Positions 37,610 to 47,644 are shown, counted from the stretch's first letter. The stretch: 64,000 nucleotides of DNA from CAWGAJ01 sp963820545 (GCA_963820545.1 CAWGAJ010000001.1:1-64000), one strand, 5' to 3'. Program-made: numbers and translations. The notes: generated from the letters alone by a model not told the origin.

Positions 37610-39058
37610 ATGTCCGATGATCAAGCTTTACTGGTGCGTTATGCCCGATCGCGCGATGCCGAGGCGTTTGCCCAACTTGTTCAACGATATTCCGCATTGG
37701 TCTTTTCGGTTGCTTTACGAGTGACGAGGAACGCGGCAACCGCCGAAGATGTAGCACAAGACTGTTTTCTGAGGCTTACTCGACAAGCCGCCACCATTCA
37801 CGGTTCACTTCCCGCGTGGCTCCACCGAGTAGCCTTGAATCGTTCCCTGGACGTCAACCGCAACGAAGCCACGCGCAAACGCCACGAGGTAAAAACGTCA
37901 AAACCTGCTGATCCGGATTTCGATCCGACCTGGGACCAGATTGCGCCTCATGTGGATGCCGCATTGGCCAAACTGCCGGATGATCTCCGGGGGCCTCTGG
38001 TCCAGCATTTTCTTTTGGGTCGCACGCAAACTCAAGTCGCCCAGAACCTGGGCATCGATCAGGCCACGGTCTCCAGGCGAGTGCAGACTGGCATCGAAAT
38101 GCTCCGAGGGCATTTAAAACACGCCGGAATAACATGCGGTACTGTCGCGTTATCAGCTCTTTTAGTCTCCAAGGCCACAGCAGCCGTTCCCGCTCAACTT
38201 TCCATCTCACTAATGAAAATTGCCGCGGCGGGATTGTCTAACTCAAAAAATTCAACATTTTTAACTTTTATGAAAGGATTATTTATGAAAAAATCTACAT
38301 GCGCTATCACGATGGCATTGATCTTGGCATCCGTTGCAATTCCATTCATAGTTGCGAAAAGCGACCAAACCACCTCAGCCGTCAAAAAAGAAGACCTCCT
38401 TAAAGGCTTGGTTCTGCATTTCTCATTTGATAAAGCCGAAACCGATGGCAAGGTAATAGATGCCAGCGAGATGCAAAACAATGGAAAGGCTTCCGGCGTT
38501 AAGTGGACGGCAAACGGCAAAAAGGGCGGGGCTTATGAATTCAGTGCCGACGGCGATCAGATTGAAGTCGCAAACAACGACTCACTGAATCCCGAGCAAA
38601 TTACCCTGTCCGCCTGGATCAAAACATCTTGCATCGATGCCAGATGGCGGCGGATATTCGACAAATCTTACAGCAAAGGTTATGCGCTGAGTATTGCCGG
38701 AGATTGGGAAAAGACTAAATGGCGCGGCAGGGCCAGCATGGAGATCGGCCCGGGAACGCACTTGAGTTTGAGCAAATCCGTGGTTGCTGATGGACAATGG
38801 CATCACCTGGTCGTCACTTGTGACGGAACCGAACAACGGCTTTACGTGGACGGCAAGCCTCAAGGCTGGGTGCTTCGTTGGAAAGAGCCCGGGCAAGTGG
38901 GAGCCACAGACTTCAACTTGGTGATTGGGTGCAATCGCTCCAATTTACAGGAAGATGATCTGGGCATCTCCTTCCGGGGTTTAATCGATGAGCCGATGAT
39001 CTGGAATCGCGCGCTATCGCCCGAGGAAGTTGAATTCCTCTTTGAGTCGCAACGATAA
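37610..39058 (+). CDS. ECF-like sigma factor with membrane helix and LamG-like C-terminal domain
   Basis: A 482-residue fusion. Residues 1-180 are a sigma-70 family factor of the ECF type: region 2 is DAEAFAQLVQRYSALVFSVA to AEDVAQDCFLRLT, and region 4 is LRGPLVQHFLLGRTQTQVAQN to DQATVSRRVQTGIEML. Residues about 185-205 and 225-250 are hydrophobic. Residues 270-480 form a LamG/concanavalin-like jelly roll (LVLHFSFDKAETDGKVIDAS, ITLSAWIKT, GQWHHLVVTCDG). The topology would tether the sigma domain to the membrane with the sugar-binding fold outside. Alternatively an internal ATG at 38285, with AAAGGA upstream and a signal-peptide-like start (MKKSTCAITMALILAS), makes the LamG part a separate exported protein in the same frame. 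Confidence 0.85.
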   Translation: MSDDQALLVRYARSRDAEAFAQLVQRYSALVFSVALRVTRNAATAEDVAQDCFLRLTRQAATIHGSLPAWLHRVALNRSLDVNRNEATRKRHEVKTSKPADPDFDPTWDQIAPHVDAALAKLPDDLRGPLVQHFLLGRTQTQVAQNLGIDQATVSRRVQTGIEMLRGHLKHAGITCGTVALSALLVSKATAAVPAQLSISLMKIAAAGLSNSKNSTFLTFMKGLFMKKSTCAITMALILASVAIPFIVAKSDQTTSAVKKEDLLKGLVLHFSFDKAETDGKVIDASEMQNNGKASGVKWTANGKKGGAYEFSADGDQIEVANNDSLNPEQITLSAWIKTSCIDARWRRIFDKSYSKGYALSIAGDWEKTKWRGRASMEIGPGTHLSLSKSVVADGQWHHLVVTCDGTEQRLYVDGKPQGWVLRWKEPGQVGATDFNLVIGCNRSNLQEDDLGISFRGLIDEPMIWNRALSPEEVEFLFESQR

Positions 39059-39061
39059 ATG

Positions 39062-39085
39062 AAAAAAGGGGACGCAGCTCTTTTT
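39062..39085 (-). repeat. REP-like element, copy 2 (inverted)
   Basis: AAAAAAGGGGACGCAGCTC followed by T5, the exact reverse complement of copy 1. It lies three bases after the sigma-LamG stop and 39 before the RAYT start. Confidence 0.75.
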
Positions 39086-39123
39086 GTCTTGACAAATCGA
39101 GGGGGAAATGCTAACTTCCGTGC

Positions 39124-39798
39124 ATGCCACGCATAGCTCGCATTGCTCCCGGCGGATTTGTGTACCATGCTTTGAATCGCGCGGTGGCGCGACTGCCTTT
39201 ATTTGAAAAGGATGCGGATTACACGGCTTTCGAGCGGGTGTTGGTGGAAGCCCAAGAAAAGCATCCCACGCGAATTCTGGCTTACTGTTTGATGCCAAAC
39301 CATTGGCATTTCCTGCTCTGGCCTCGGCAAGACGGTGAATTGACGGATTTCCTCCGTTGGCTGACTCATACGCACACCATGTGCTGGCACGCACACCATC
39401 ACACCGGAGGGACGGGACATTTATACCAAGGGCGATTCAAAGCGTTTCCGGTGCAGGCCGACGAACATTTCTATGCGGTGGCGCGGTACGTCGAACGGAA
39501 TCCAGTGCGTGCGGGTTTAGTCGAACGGGCGGAAAACTGGCAGTGGTCGAGTTCCCGTGTAAGACACAACGGGCCCGAAGAAATGCAACGCTTGCTGGCC
39601 AAGTGGCCAATGCCGCTGCCAAAGGATTGGTTGCGGATGCTCAATCGGGCTGAAACCGAAGCGGAATTGGCGGACGTGCGTCATGCCGTATGCCGCGGTT
39701 GCCCATGGGGAAGCCCGCGCTGGCAATCCAACGCAGCGATACGCCTTGGATTGGATTATACTTTGCGCCCTCGCGGCCGACCGAAAAAAGAGCTATGA
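39124..39798 (+). CDS. REP-associated tyrosine transposase (RAYT, Y1 family)
   Basis: A 224-residue single-strand DNA transposase of the IS200/IS605-like Y1 superfamily, RAYT branch. The HUH metal-binding motif is in YCLMPNHWHFLLWP, and the catalytic Tyr region is ARYVERNPVRAGLVERAENW. The N-terminus (MPRIARIAPGGFVYHALNRAV) is typical. RAYTs move and maintain REP palindromes. The gene is bracketed at 39062 and 39801 by inverted REP-like copies, and two more lie nearby. The frame is intact, so it may be active. Confidence 0.92.
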   Translation: MPRIARIAPGGFVYHALNRAVARLPLFEKDADYTAFERVLVEAQEKHPTRILAYCLMPNHWHFLLWPRQDGELTDFLRWLTHTHTMCWHAHHHTGGTGHLYQGRFKAFPVQADEHFYAVARYVERNPVRAGLVERAENWQWSSSRVRHNGPEEMQRLLAKWPMPLPKDWLRMLNRAETEAELADVRHAVCRGCPWGSPRWQSNAAIRLGLDYTLRPRGRPKKEL

Positions 39799-39800
39799 AT

Positions 39801-39823
39801 AAAAGAGCTGCGTCCCCTTTTTC
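39801..39823 (+). repeat. REP-like element, copy 3
   Basis: AAAAGAGCTGCGTCCCC followed by T5, two bases after the RAYT stop codon. Confidence 0.75.
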
Positions 39824-39857
39824 CCGATAGATGTGGAAATTAATGGAGGGATAAACA

Positions 39858-40508
39858 ATGGATTCTTTGGAATTCATCAACGCTAAAACAAGGGCAGCGT
39901 ATAATCTGGCGGCACAGAAGTATCACGACCTCTTTCATAATGAAATGAATGAGAAAGAGTATGACCGCAAGCTCTTGGACTGTTTTGCCAGCAAATTCAA
40001 TGCGGATGCGGTGATCTGTGATGCCGGCTGCGGGCCTTCAGGGCACATCGGCGGATATGTGTTCAATAAAGGCATTGAGGTGATCGGCGTCGACATATCG
40101 GACAAATGTATTGAATTGGCACGGCTTAATAATCCCAAGATGAAATTTGAACTTGGAGACATCTCCAAGTTGACATTCCCTGACGGTATCTTTGACGGAA
40201 TAATATCATACTATTCAATAATCGATACTCCCAAGAAATATGTAACCCGAATCTTCAGTGAGTTTTATCGGGTATTAAAGCCAAATGGTTATCTGCTGGT
40301 CGCGGTTAAGGAGGGGACGACCGAAGGATATGACAACGATCTATTGGGAATAGAAACCGAAATATACTTTACACTGTTCACCGAAGAAGAGATTGCCCGT
40401 TACTTTGAACGGGCAGGATTTAGTATAGAATTCATGGAGAAACGGAATCCGTATAATTTTGAAATTAACATTAATAGAATATTTACCATTGGGAAAAAGA
40501 ATGAATAA
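39858..40508 (+). CDS. Class I SAM-dependent methyltransferase
   Basis: A 216-residue methyltransferase of the Methyltransf_11/25 type. The SAM site is VICDAGCGPSGHIGGYV, followed by the acidic loop VIGVDISDKCIELARLN, then FELGDISKLTFPDGIFDGI (motifs II and III) and VLKPNGYLLVAVKEG. The substrate cannot be inferred. The gene is more AT-rich than its neighbours and lies between two REP-like elements, so it may have arrived as a cassette. Confidence 0.85.
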   Translation: MDSLEFINAKTRAAYNLAAQKYHDLFHNEMNEKEYDRKLLDCFASKFNADAVICDAGCGPSGHIGGYVFNKGIEVIGVDISDKCIELARLNNPKMKFELGDISKLTFPDGIFDGIISYYSIIDTPKKYVTRIFSEFYRVLKPNGYLLVAVKEGTTEGYDNDLLGIETEIYFTLFTEEEIARYFERAGFSIEFMEKRNPYNFEININRIFTIGKKNE

Positions 40509-40512
40509 GGAA

Positions 40513-40537
40513 TAAAAAAGGGTGCGCAGCTTTTTTC
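40513..40537 (-). repeat. REP-like element, diverged copy 4
   Basis: A6 GGGTGCGCAGC T6, a variant of copy 2 with changes in the core. It lies five bases after the methyltransferase stop. Confidence 0.5.
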
Positions 40538-40572
40538 TCTCCGTTATTCGCCGCATTTTATGAGAAATTGAT

Positions 40573-41628
40573 TTGATTAGAGGTTCTACATTTCGGGAAA
40601 TTGTTAGCGGCCGGCGGCGGGGGGCGGCTGCCGCGCTGTTGCGCGGGCGCTCAGTCTGGCCGAAGCGCCTTATGCGATGGCCATGTTGTGGCGCAATCGG
40701 CGCTATGATCGCGGCGCGGCGGCGACTTATTGCGTAGGCGTGCCCGTGGTCAGCGTGGGCAATATCACCCTGGGCGGGACGGGCAAAACGCCGCTGGTGG
40801 AATGGATTGCCCGCTGGTATCGGCAACATCAGGTACGGGTAGCAATTGTCAGCCGCGGTTACCGGGCCGAAGAAGGCGGACGAAACGACGAAGCCCGAGA
40901 ACTAGAAGAAAAACTCCCTGACGTGCCGCACGTGCAAAACGCCGATCGCGTGGCTGGCGCGAACTGCCGTGGAAGAATTGGAAACCCAGTTGATTGTCTT
41001 GGACGATGCCTTCCAGCATCGCCGCCTGGCGCGCGATTTGGATATTGTGTTGCTCGACGCCCTGGAGCCCTTTGGATTCGAGCATGTTTTTCCCCGGGGC
41101 ACTTTGCGCGAGCCGCTTATCGGGTTGCGCCGGGCCGACGTAGTGATTCTTTCTCGCTCCGACATGCTCGAACCGTCCCGGCGCGAGGCCATTCGACGCC
41201 GCGTGCGGGGGTTGGCTCCGCGGTCGCTTTGGGCTCAGGGGCGACATGCCGCAAAAGAGTTGATTTGCGCCAGCGGCCGGCAGGCGCCGTTGGATTCGTT
41301 TAAAGGCCTGCCGGTGGCGGCGTTTTGCGGCTTGGGCAATCCAACGGCTTTTTGCCACAGCATTGAGTCATGCGGCTATGGTCTAGCCGATTTCAAGGAG
41401 TTTCCTGATCATCATTGTTACAGCAAAGCGGATTTGGAAGGCTTAGCCGCCTGGGCCGAGCGACTGGGCGTGGGGGCAGTGCTGTGCACGCACAAGGACT
41501 TGGTAAAAATCGGCCTGGATCGGCTGGGGGGGCTGCCCTTATGGGCAATGAGGGTGGAGTTTGATTTTCTTATCGGCCAAGAGGCCTTTGAATCCCATCT
41601 GCAAGCATTGCTAGCAAAAGTAGTTTAG
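40573..41628 (+). CDS. lpxK: Tetraacyldisaccharide 4'-kinase LpxK (two frameshifts)
   Basis: Inner-membrane kinase that phosphorylates the lipid A precursor at the 4' position. Conserved pieces are FREIVSGRRRG at the N-terminus, the P-loop SVGNITLGGTGKTPLVEW, SRGYRAEEGG, LDDAFQHRRLARDLDIVLLD, PRGTLREPL and the C-terminal FCGLGNPTAF...FPDHHCY...CTHKDLVK. They lie in three frames. The joins are at about 40647 (GGGCGCTC, one base missing) and about 40962 (TGGCGCGAAC, two missing or one extra). The start is probably TTG 40573. This shows the organism makes lipid A. Confidence 0.88.
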
Positions 41629-41826
41629 CGACGACACTGTACGAGAAGAAACAAATCCTTCGGCAGAAGTGCCGCGGCGAAACAGCTAGCGGGTCAAGGG
41701 GCAATAAACAAGCCGGCAACTGCTCTTGGCCGAAAATTGCCGGGCGGCTATCCTTCGCGGCGAAATAAATGTGTTTGGCACGGGGCAGGTAAGCAGTACC
41801 CCTACTTAAAGTGTTTTAGGTACATG

Positions 41827-42718
41827 ATGCAAAATCAAAAAGATACTGAATTACCCGATCCAGCCCAAATGGGTTTCGAGCCGTCGGATGACGGCCGGGT
41901 GTGGCTCGATTGCCGTTTTCGCGCCGCTCAGTCAGGCCGGATTGGCGGGCTTTGAGGATGTGATGGCCCGGGCCGACGGCCGCTGTAAAAAGTATCTCGA
42001 GGACCGGGAGGTTTGGCATTTTCGGATCCGGATTCCGGAGGAAAAATCGCGGGGTTTATATTTGAAGAAACATCACGTGCGCACATGGAAGAGCCGGCTG
42101 AGGGCGTTGTTGGGGATTCAGCCCGGCCCCTCCCCCGGCCGAGTCGAAGCGGCCAATGCCGCCGCGCTGACCACGGAGGGTATTGCGGTAATGCGCCTTT
42201 TGGCTTACGGCGAGAAACACCATGCCGATGGATTGCACGAATCCTTTGTGATTACCGAGGAACTGGAGAATTATACGGAATTGCATCATTATTTGCGACG
42301 GCGATTTGCCTCGCCCCGCGGTGGCCGCCGCTCGGCCCGCGATCATGATCTGCGGCGGCTGATCGGCGAAATTGCCTGCATTGTACGGCAGTTCCACGCC
42401 GCCGGTTACAATCATCGCGACTTGTACTGCCGCCATTTTTTTGTCAAGGACACGGGGGCCATGCAGCGGGAAATCCGCTTGATCGACCTGCAGCGCGTGC
42501 AGCGTCGCCGTTGGTTCCGCCGCCGGTGGATCGTAAAGGATTTGGCGCAGTTGGCGTGGTCGGCCCCGCTAAGTTGCATTCAACGCACGCACAAGCTGGC
42601 CTTCATCCGGGAGTATCTGGGCGTGGACAAACTGCGTTCCGCCGACAAACGCCTGATCCGCGCCGTGATCGCCAAACAACGGCGCATGGAACAGCGATTG
42701 GGCATGGAGAACAACTGA
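41827..42718 (+). CDS. WaaP-like lipopolysaccharide core kinase (one frameshift)
   Basis: Protein-kinase-like fold of the WaaP/KdkA family, which phosphorylates sugars of the LPS core. The N-terminus is in one frame (QNQKDTELPDPAQMGFEP, then GRVWLDCRFR) and the rest in another (ORF 41888-42718), joined in TCGCGCCGCTC at about 41928. Kinase features are LYLKKHHVRTWKSRL (ATP-binding Lys), FVITEELENYTEL, the catalytic loop NHRDLYCRHFFV and the metal-binding IRLIDLQRVQ. It follows lpxK and precedes two glycosyltransferases, so these form an LPS core cluster. The exact sugar acceptor is unknown. Confidence 0.82.
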
Positions 42719-42756
42719 ATCATTCGTTACTCGTCATTTCTATTGGGAGTAGTAAG

Positions 42757-43909
42757 GTGAGAATTGGACTGGTCATCAGTAAATTGGATCCGCAACGCGG
42801 GGCGCGGAAGTGTGGACCTTTGAATTTGCCAAGCGGCTGCTGGCGCCGGTCACGAGGTGCACATCGTTTCCACGGCCTTCGCGGAGTCGACGTTGGAGTT
42901 CCCTTTTATCCCGCATCATATCGAGGGAGGCCGGTCGCGGCTTGCCTTTGCCCAATCCGCCGAGGAGAGACTCAAGCATCTGGACTTGGACGTGATTCAC
43001 GACATGGGCATGGGCTGGTATTGCGATGTGTTCCAATCGCACGGGGGAGCATGGCGCGCCTCGACCGATGCCAAAGCCCTCTCATTGCCGCCGCTGCTGT
43101 GCGCCTTGAAGCAAGCCACCATTCCCTGGCTGCCGCGGTACCGCGCTTTCCAGCGAATGGCGGCCCATCTGTTTTCCGATCCCCGCCGTATCGTGCTTTG
43201 CGTGTCGCAAATGGTGGCCGACGATTTTCTGCATTATCATGCCTTACGTTCCGAACAGATTCGCGTGGTTTATTACGGCGTGGATAGCGCGGCCTTTTCG
43301 CCGGTACAGCGCGGCCGCTTTCGCAAAGAAATCCGCCATCGTTACGGCGTGCGCGATGATGAAACGCTTTTTCTATTCGTGGGAAACGATTTTTATCGCA
43401 AAGGATTGACATATACCATCCGGGCATTGGAGATCCTGTTGCTCAAAGATCATGAGGTGCGCCTTTTAGTGGTCGGCGGAAAACCATATCGGCGACTGAA
43501 CTATTTCATTCGCAGATCGCGGCTCCACGACAGGGTCAAGTTCACCGGTCTGGTTAACGATGTGGCTCCTTACTATGCCGCAGCCGATGCCTTCCTTTTG
43601 CCGACGTTGTATGATCCGTCCAGTCTTTCAGTGATGGAAGCCGCCGCCAGCGGATTGCCTTGTGTCACGACGCGGCGGAATGGCGCCAGCGAATTTTTCC
43701 GGCCCGGCGTGGATGGATACATTTTGGACAATCCCTGGGATGTCGAGCGGCTTGCCGAGTATATGCAAAGTTTGCTTGACGCCGGCACGCGGCAGCGCAT
43801 GGGCGACGCGGCAAGACGAATAATGTTGCAACATACCCCGGACAAAAACTGTGATGAGATAGTAGCGATTTATGAGCAAGTCGCCCGGTTGCAGCCGGCA
43901 TACGCTTGA
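42757..43909 (+). CDS. GT4-type glycosyltransferase A (two frameshifts)
   Basis: A GT-B fold glycosyltransferase of family 4. The GTG start at 42757 has GGGAG upstream and gives the N-terminal VRIGLVISKLDPQRG. Two one-base losses follow, in GGGGCGCGG (about 42800) and TGGCGCCGG (about 42845). From about 42857 the frame is clean: HIVSTAFAES, HDMGMGWYCDVFQSHGG, a donor-site LFVGNDFYRKGLTYTIRAL and the C-terminal LPTLYDPSSLSVMEAAASGL with its Glu pair for the nucleotide sugar. It is paralogous to the next gene. The role is probably in LPS core or envelope glycan. Confidence 0.85.
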
Positions 43910-43928
43910 GAAGATCAGGAGCCCAGCC

Positions 43929-45076
43929 TTGAAAATCGGTCTGGTGATGGATTTTTTTGATACGCGCCGCGGCGGTACGGAGTGGTGGACGTATCAGTAC
44001 GCCGAGTATCTACTACGACAAGGTTATGAAGTCCACTTGGTGACTCAGGATTTATTTTATGACCCCGAGGCCCTGCCCATCGTACCGCATCGCTTAGGGC
44101 GGATTCGTTCGCCGCTGTGTCGGGCGGAAGCCGCCGCGGAAAAGCTGCGCTCGTTGAAGTTGGACCTGATCCACGACATGGGCACGGGCTGGTATTGTGA
44201 CGTGTTTCAGCCGCACATCGGCTGTTGGACCGCGATTGCCCGGCAGAAGTTGCTCTGGGCGCCCTCTTGGCTGCGGCCCATAAAACGCCGCGTCGATCCC
44301 TGGTTACCGCATTATCGAGAACTGCAATTGCTGGCGGCCCGGCAGACGGCCGCCGAGAATCAGATTCTCTTGCGCATGGCGCACAAGGTTGCCCGGGAGT
44401 ATGAGCAATATCACAATGTGCCGCCCAGCCGGATTCGTGTGATATACAACGGGGTCGACGTGAAGAGGTTTTCGCCCCGGCGGCGGGCGGAATTCCGCCA
44501 GTCCATGCGGCAGCGCCTGGGCATTGCGGACCATGTCGTGCTGGCGCTGGTCGTGGCGCATAATTTCCAGCGTAAAGGCGTGCCCACTTTGCTGCGCGCC
44601 TTGGAGCTTCTTGCTCCCAAAAAGTTGCCGTTACATGCCGTAATCGTGGGCGGCAAGCGTAGCCACTCCTGGCAGCGCAGCGCACAGGCCCGGCGTTTGC
44701 CGGCGACCTTTGTGGCGCGCAGCCCGATACGGTTCCCTACTACGCCGCGGCCGACATGTTCGTGCATCCGACTTTCTATGATAATTGCAGCCTGGCACTG
44801 TTGGAGGCGGCCGCCAGCGGACTGCCCTCAATTGTGAGCCGGGAGGATGGCGCGGCGGAATTGCTGAGCGACGGCGTCGAAGGCCTGGTGATTGACGATC
44901 CTGCCGACGCCGAGTGTCTGGCGGCACGGATGGAACTCTTGCTCGGCGCTTCGCTCCGCGAGCGGATGGGCGAAGCCGCCCGACGCTTGGCTGCCGAACA
45001 TACCATGGAGCGCAATTGCGAAGAGATTATCGCCGTCTATAATCAATTAGCCCAGGCCCGCGGTCGAGCGGCCTGA
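43929..45076 (+). CDS. GT4-type glycosyltransferase B (one frameshift)
   Basis: A close paralogue of the preceding transferase. The N-terminus is LKIGLVMDFFDTRRGGTEWW from a TTG at 43929 with AGGAG upstream. The shared block HDMGTGWYCDVFQPHIGCW and the donor-binding VVAHNFQRKGVPTLLRAL are in the first frame (to about 44715). After one lost base in GTGGCGCGCAG the second frame carries PTFYDNCSLALLEAAASGL and the end (44756-45076). The two genes arose by duplication and probably add successive core sugars. Confidence 0.85.
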
Positions 45077-45116
45077 GCGAAGAAGTTGAGTACGGCGATT
45101 TCGCCGTTGAGTAGAT

Positions 45117-46859
45117 TTATTTTTGCACGATAAATCTCTTGCCCGTCTCCAGGGACACCGGCAGTTTGACTTGACCGCGCCTTAAAACAATTAGCGAGGT
45201 ATCTGTTCCCCGCGGCAGATGGGCGCGATCTATTTCCGTGTATCCCATTTCCTTGATCCGGTTGATAAGATTCCAGGGGTTGCTCAAATTATTACGGCTG
45301 GTGGCAAGCAGAAGAATAACATCGGGTTTATGATCTTGCACCTTTTCCAGGATCGATGTTTCAGAGAGTTCTTTTATCAGTTGGATGGCGTTTACTTGGG
45401 CATAATAGGCCAAGACGGGGGTTATTCCTTCAGAGCCCAACAACACCGCCGCAGGCCCGAATTCTTCACGCACCCAAGCGGCCAACTCGACCTCGGCCGC
45501 GCGGCGCTCGAAAGGGCCGGAAAACGCCACTGCCCAACTCCCGCAGGCCACGATCAACGCCGGAGTAAAAACGGCCGCATGCTGTAAGATCGCCTTTACA
45601 TTGAGCCATTCGGTCAACCAGAGAATTTTCTTCGATAAAGCCAGAAGTCCTAAAGCCGCAAACATCGCCGCCATGAGCACGATCGGCAAAAAATAACGTT
45701 CGCTCGACTCCTGGCCGCACCAGGTATAAATCCAGGCGGCCCCTAAGACAACCAGGGCCGTGTAAAAGAGCGGCTGGTGATCGCGCCTTGCCCACACGCG
45801 GGGCCATCCCCATAGCCCGCCCAACATCAGCAAGGCGAATAAGGGCGACAGGCTTTTGACTAAAGTAGGAACATATATGGCAATCATTCGGCTAAAGGTA
45901 ATGCCTGCTTGCTGTTGAACCAACTGCCCGGACGTGGCAACCGGAGGGGAAGCAAGCAGGTTATTCCACCGATAGAAAAAACTCAACAGGGGATGGAAGC
46001 GGATGAATATCCACTGAGAGTGGTTCCGCAGCAAGGTGATGTTGATCAACAATAACAGCGTGGGAAAAACGATTACCGTTGCCGCCCAGCCGAGAGCAAG
46101 TTTTGTTTTATCTCGGCCGGAGATTAATGCCTTGTATCGCCAAAATGTCCACAAACACAGGGGGATCAAGAGGAATAGTCCCTCAAAACGCGTGAGCATG
46201 GCCAGCGTTGTCGATAAGCCCGCGGCAAAGGCAAGAACGATCCGCACCTCGGTCACCGCCCGCCATTGCAGGTACAACGATAAAGTAAAGAGGAACCAAA
46301 ACGTCGGATCGCGCATTATTTCCGGGCTCCATTGAATGAAGATCGGATGCACCGCGTACAATAAACATGAAACCAAAGCCACCGTGTCGTCGAATTGGCG
46401 CCGGGCAAAGCCGTAAAGCGGCAGCACCACCAGGCTGGACATCAGCAAACCCCATAACATACCGCCTGTTTCCCAGCTTAATCCCAGGCGATAAAGGACC
46501 AACAAGATCATTGGGTAAATATTCAGCTTCATGCCCTCAAAAGCCTCCTGGTAATGACCTTCATGCAAAGCTTTCGCCAAGCGGATGTATAAAACTCCGT
46601 CGGGACAGACGCTACTGATTTGCAAACTGATCATTGCTCGGGGGATGAGGCAGAAAAGCATCAAGGCCGAGAGAACAAAAAAGCTGCAAGCATAATGCCG
46701 CCGTTGCGGTTCCGGGGCAATCAAGTAATTGGGATAAGTCGCGGGAAGATCGTGAAGATAAGCAACAAACTTTTGTAAGGCGTTTTTGAGAAAAGATAAT
46801 CCCCGGCCGCTTGCGCGGATCTGGATTTCCGTTTGAGTGTTAGTGATCGATGAGGGCAT
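45117..46859 (-). CDS. GT39/PMT-like membrane glycosyltransferase
   Basis: A 580-residue integral membrane protein of the dolichyl-phosphate-mannose mannosyltransferase/ArnT superfamily (PMT_2). After a polar N-terminus the first helix is CSFFVLSALMLFCLIP. The first periplasmic loop carries the acidic motif SVCPDGVLYIRLAKALHEG (catalytic Asp), then about ten more helices (VALVSCLLYAVHPIFIQW and others). The soluble C-terminal part (LGSEGITPVLAYYAQVNAI) is periplasmic. It transfers sugar from a lipid carrier to a lipid or protein acceptor, which is unknown here. It is opposite in strand to the LPS genes. Confidence 0.82.
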   Translation of the reverse strand: MPSSITNTQTEIQIRASGRGLSFLKNALQKFVAYLHDLPATYPNYLIAPEPQRRHYACSFFVLSALMLFCLIPRAMISLQISSVCPDGVLYIRLAKALHEGHYQEAFEGMKLNIYPMILLVLYRLGLSWETGGMLWGLLMSSLVVLPLYGFARRQFDDTVALVSCLLYAVHPIFIQWSPEIMRDPTFWFLFTLSLYLQWRAVTEVRIVLAFAAGLSTTLAMLTRFEGLFLLIPLCLWTFWRYKALISGRDKTKLALGWAATVIVFPTLLLLINITLLRNHSQWIFIRFHPLLSFFYRWNNLLASPPVATSGQLVQQQAGITFSRMIAIYVPTLVKSLSPLFALLMLGGLWGWPRVWARRDHQPLFYTALVVLGAAWIYTWCGQESSERYFLPIVLMAAMFAALGLLALSKKILWLTEWLNVKAILQHAAVFTPALIVACGSWAVAFSGPFERRAAEVELAAWVREEFGPAAVLLGSEGITPVLAYYAQVNAIQLIKELSETSILEKVQDHKPDVILLLATSRNNLSNPWNLINRIKEMGYTEIDRAHLPRGTDTSLIVLRRGQVKLPVSLETGKRFIVQK

Positions 46860-47036
46860 ATTTACACCTATCTTAGTAGAAAAGAAAAAGGGAGCGGATG
46901 ATAACTGTTCCCGATCACAAACACAAGGTCATTTTAAGGGCATTTGCCCCCATTTAGATGGGGTCAGAGAAACAGTCAATCTACCTTAGCCACGGTGCCA
47001 TTTGGGAGGCAGCACTTCATCTCTATGGCGTTCTTT

Positions 47037-47624
47037 TTAGAGTTTCCCCTTGGTGCTGGGGACGCCGCGCACTCGGGGATCGGGTTCAATGGCAAAGCGC
47101 AAGGCCCGGGCCGTGGCCTTGAAAATGGCCTCGGCAATGTGGTGGCTGTTGCGCCCGTGATGGACCACAATGTGCAAGTTGCACAGGGCGTTGGCGGCAA
47201 AGGCCTGCCAGAATTCGGCCACCAGTTCGCTGTCGAAATCGCCGATTTTAGACGCAGGAAATTCGGCCTTAAAAACCAGGAACGCGCGGCCGCCAAGATC
47301 CAAAGAGCTGCTGGCCAGGGTTTCTTCCATGGGAACCGTAAAATGTCCGAAGCGGTGGATGCCGGCCTTGTCGCCGAGGGCCTCCTTGACGGCCTGGCCC
47401 AGGCAGATGCCCACGTCTTCGACGGTATGATGTTGATCGACCCGCAGATCGCCCTGCACTTTGATGGAAAGGTCGATGGCGGCGTGTTTGGCCAAGAGCG
47501 TCAGCATGTGGTCCAAGAAGCCCGCGCCGGTGGCGATCTGGGCCGCGCCGCTGCCGTCGAGCGAGAGGGAGAGCTCGATCTCGGTTTCCGTTGTTTTGCG
47601 ATGCACTCGTGCGCTGCGTGACAT
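47037..47624 (-). CDS. hisB: Imidazoleglycerol-phosphate dehydratase
   Basis: Sixth step of histidine synthesis. The 195-residue monofunctional form has the manganese-binding motifs GFLDHMLTLLAKH, DQHHTVEDVGI and HHGRNSHHIAEAIFKA, and the standard C-terminus (DPRVRGVPSTKG). It starts 20 bases after hisC ends on the same strand, so they are co-transcribed in the order hisD, hisC, hisB. Confidence 0.96.
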   Translation of the reverse strand: MSRSARVHRKTTETEIELSLSLDGSGAAQIATGAGFLDHMLTLLAKHAAIDLSIKVQGDLRVDQHHTVEDVGICLGQAVKEALGDKAGIHRFGHFTVPMEETLASSSLDLGGRAFLVFKAEFPASKIGDFDSELVAEFWQAFAANALCNLHIVVHHGRNSHHIAEAIFKATARALRFAIEPDPRVRGVPSTKGKL

Positions 47625-47644
47625 GGGAACAAGTGTTGGTTTGG

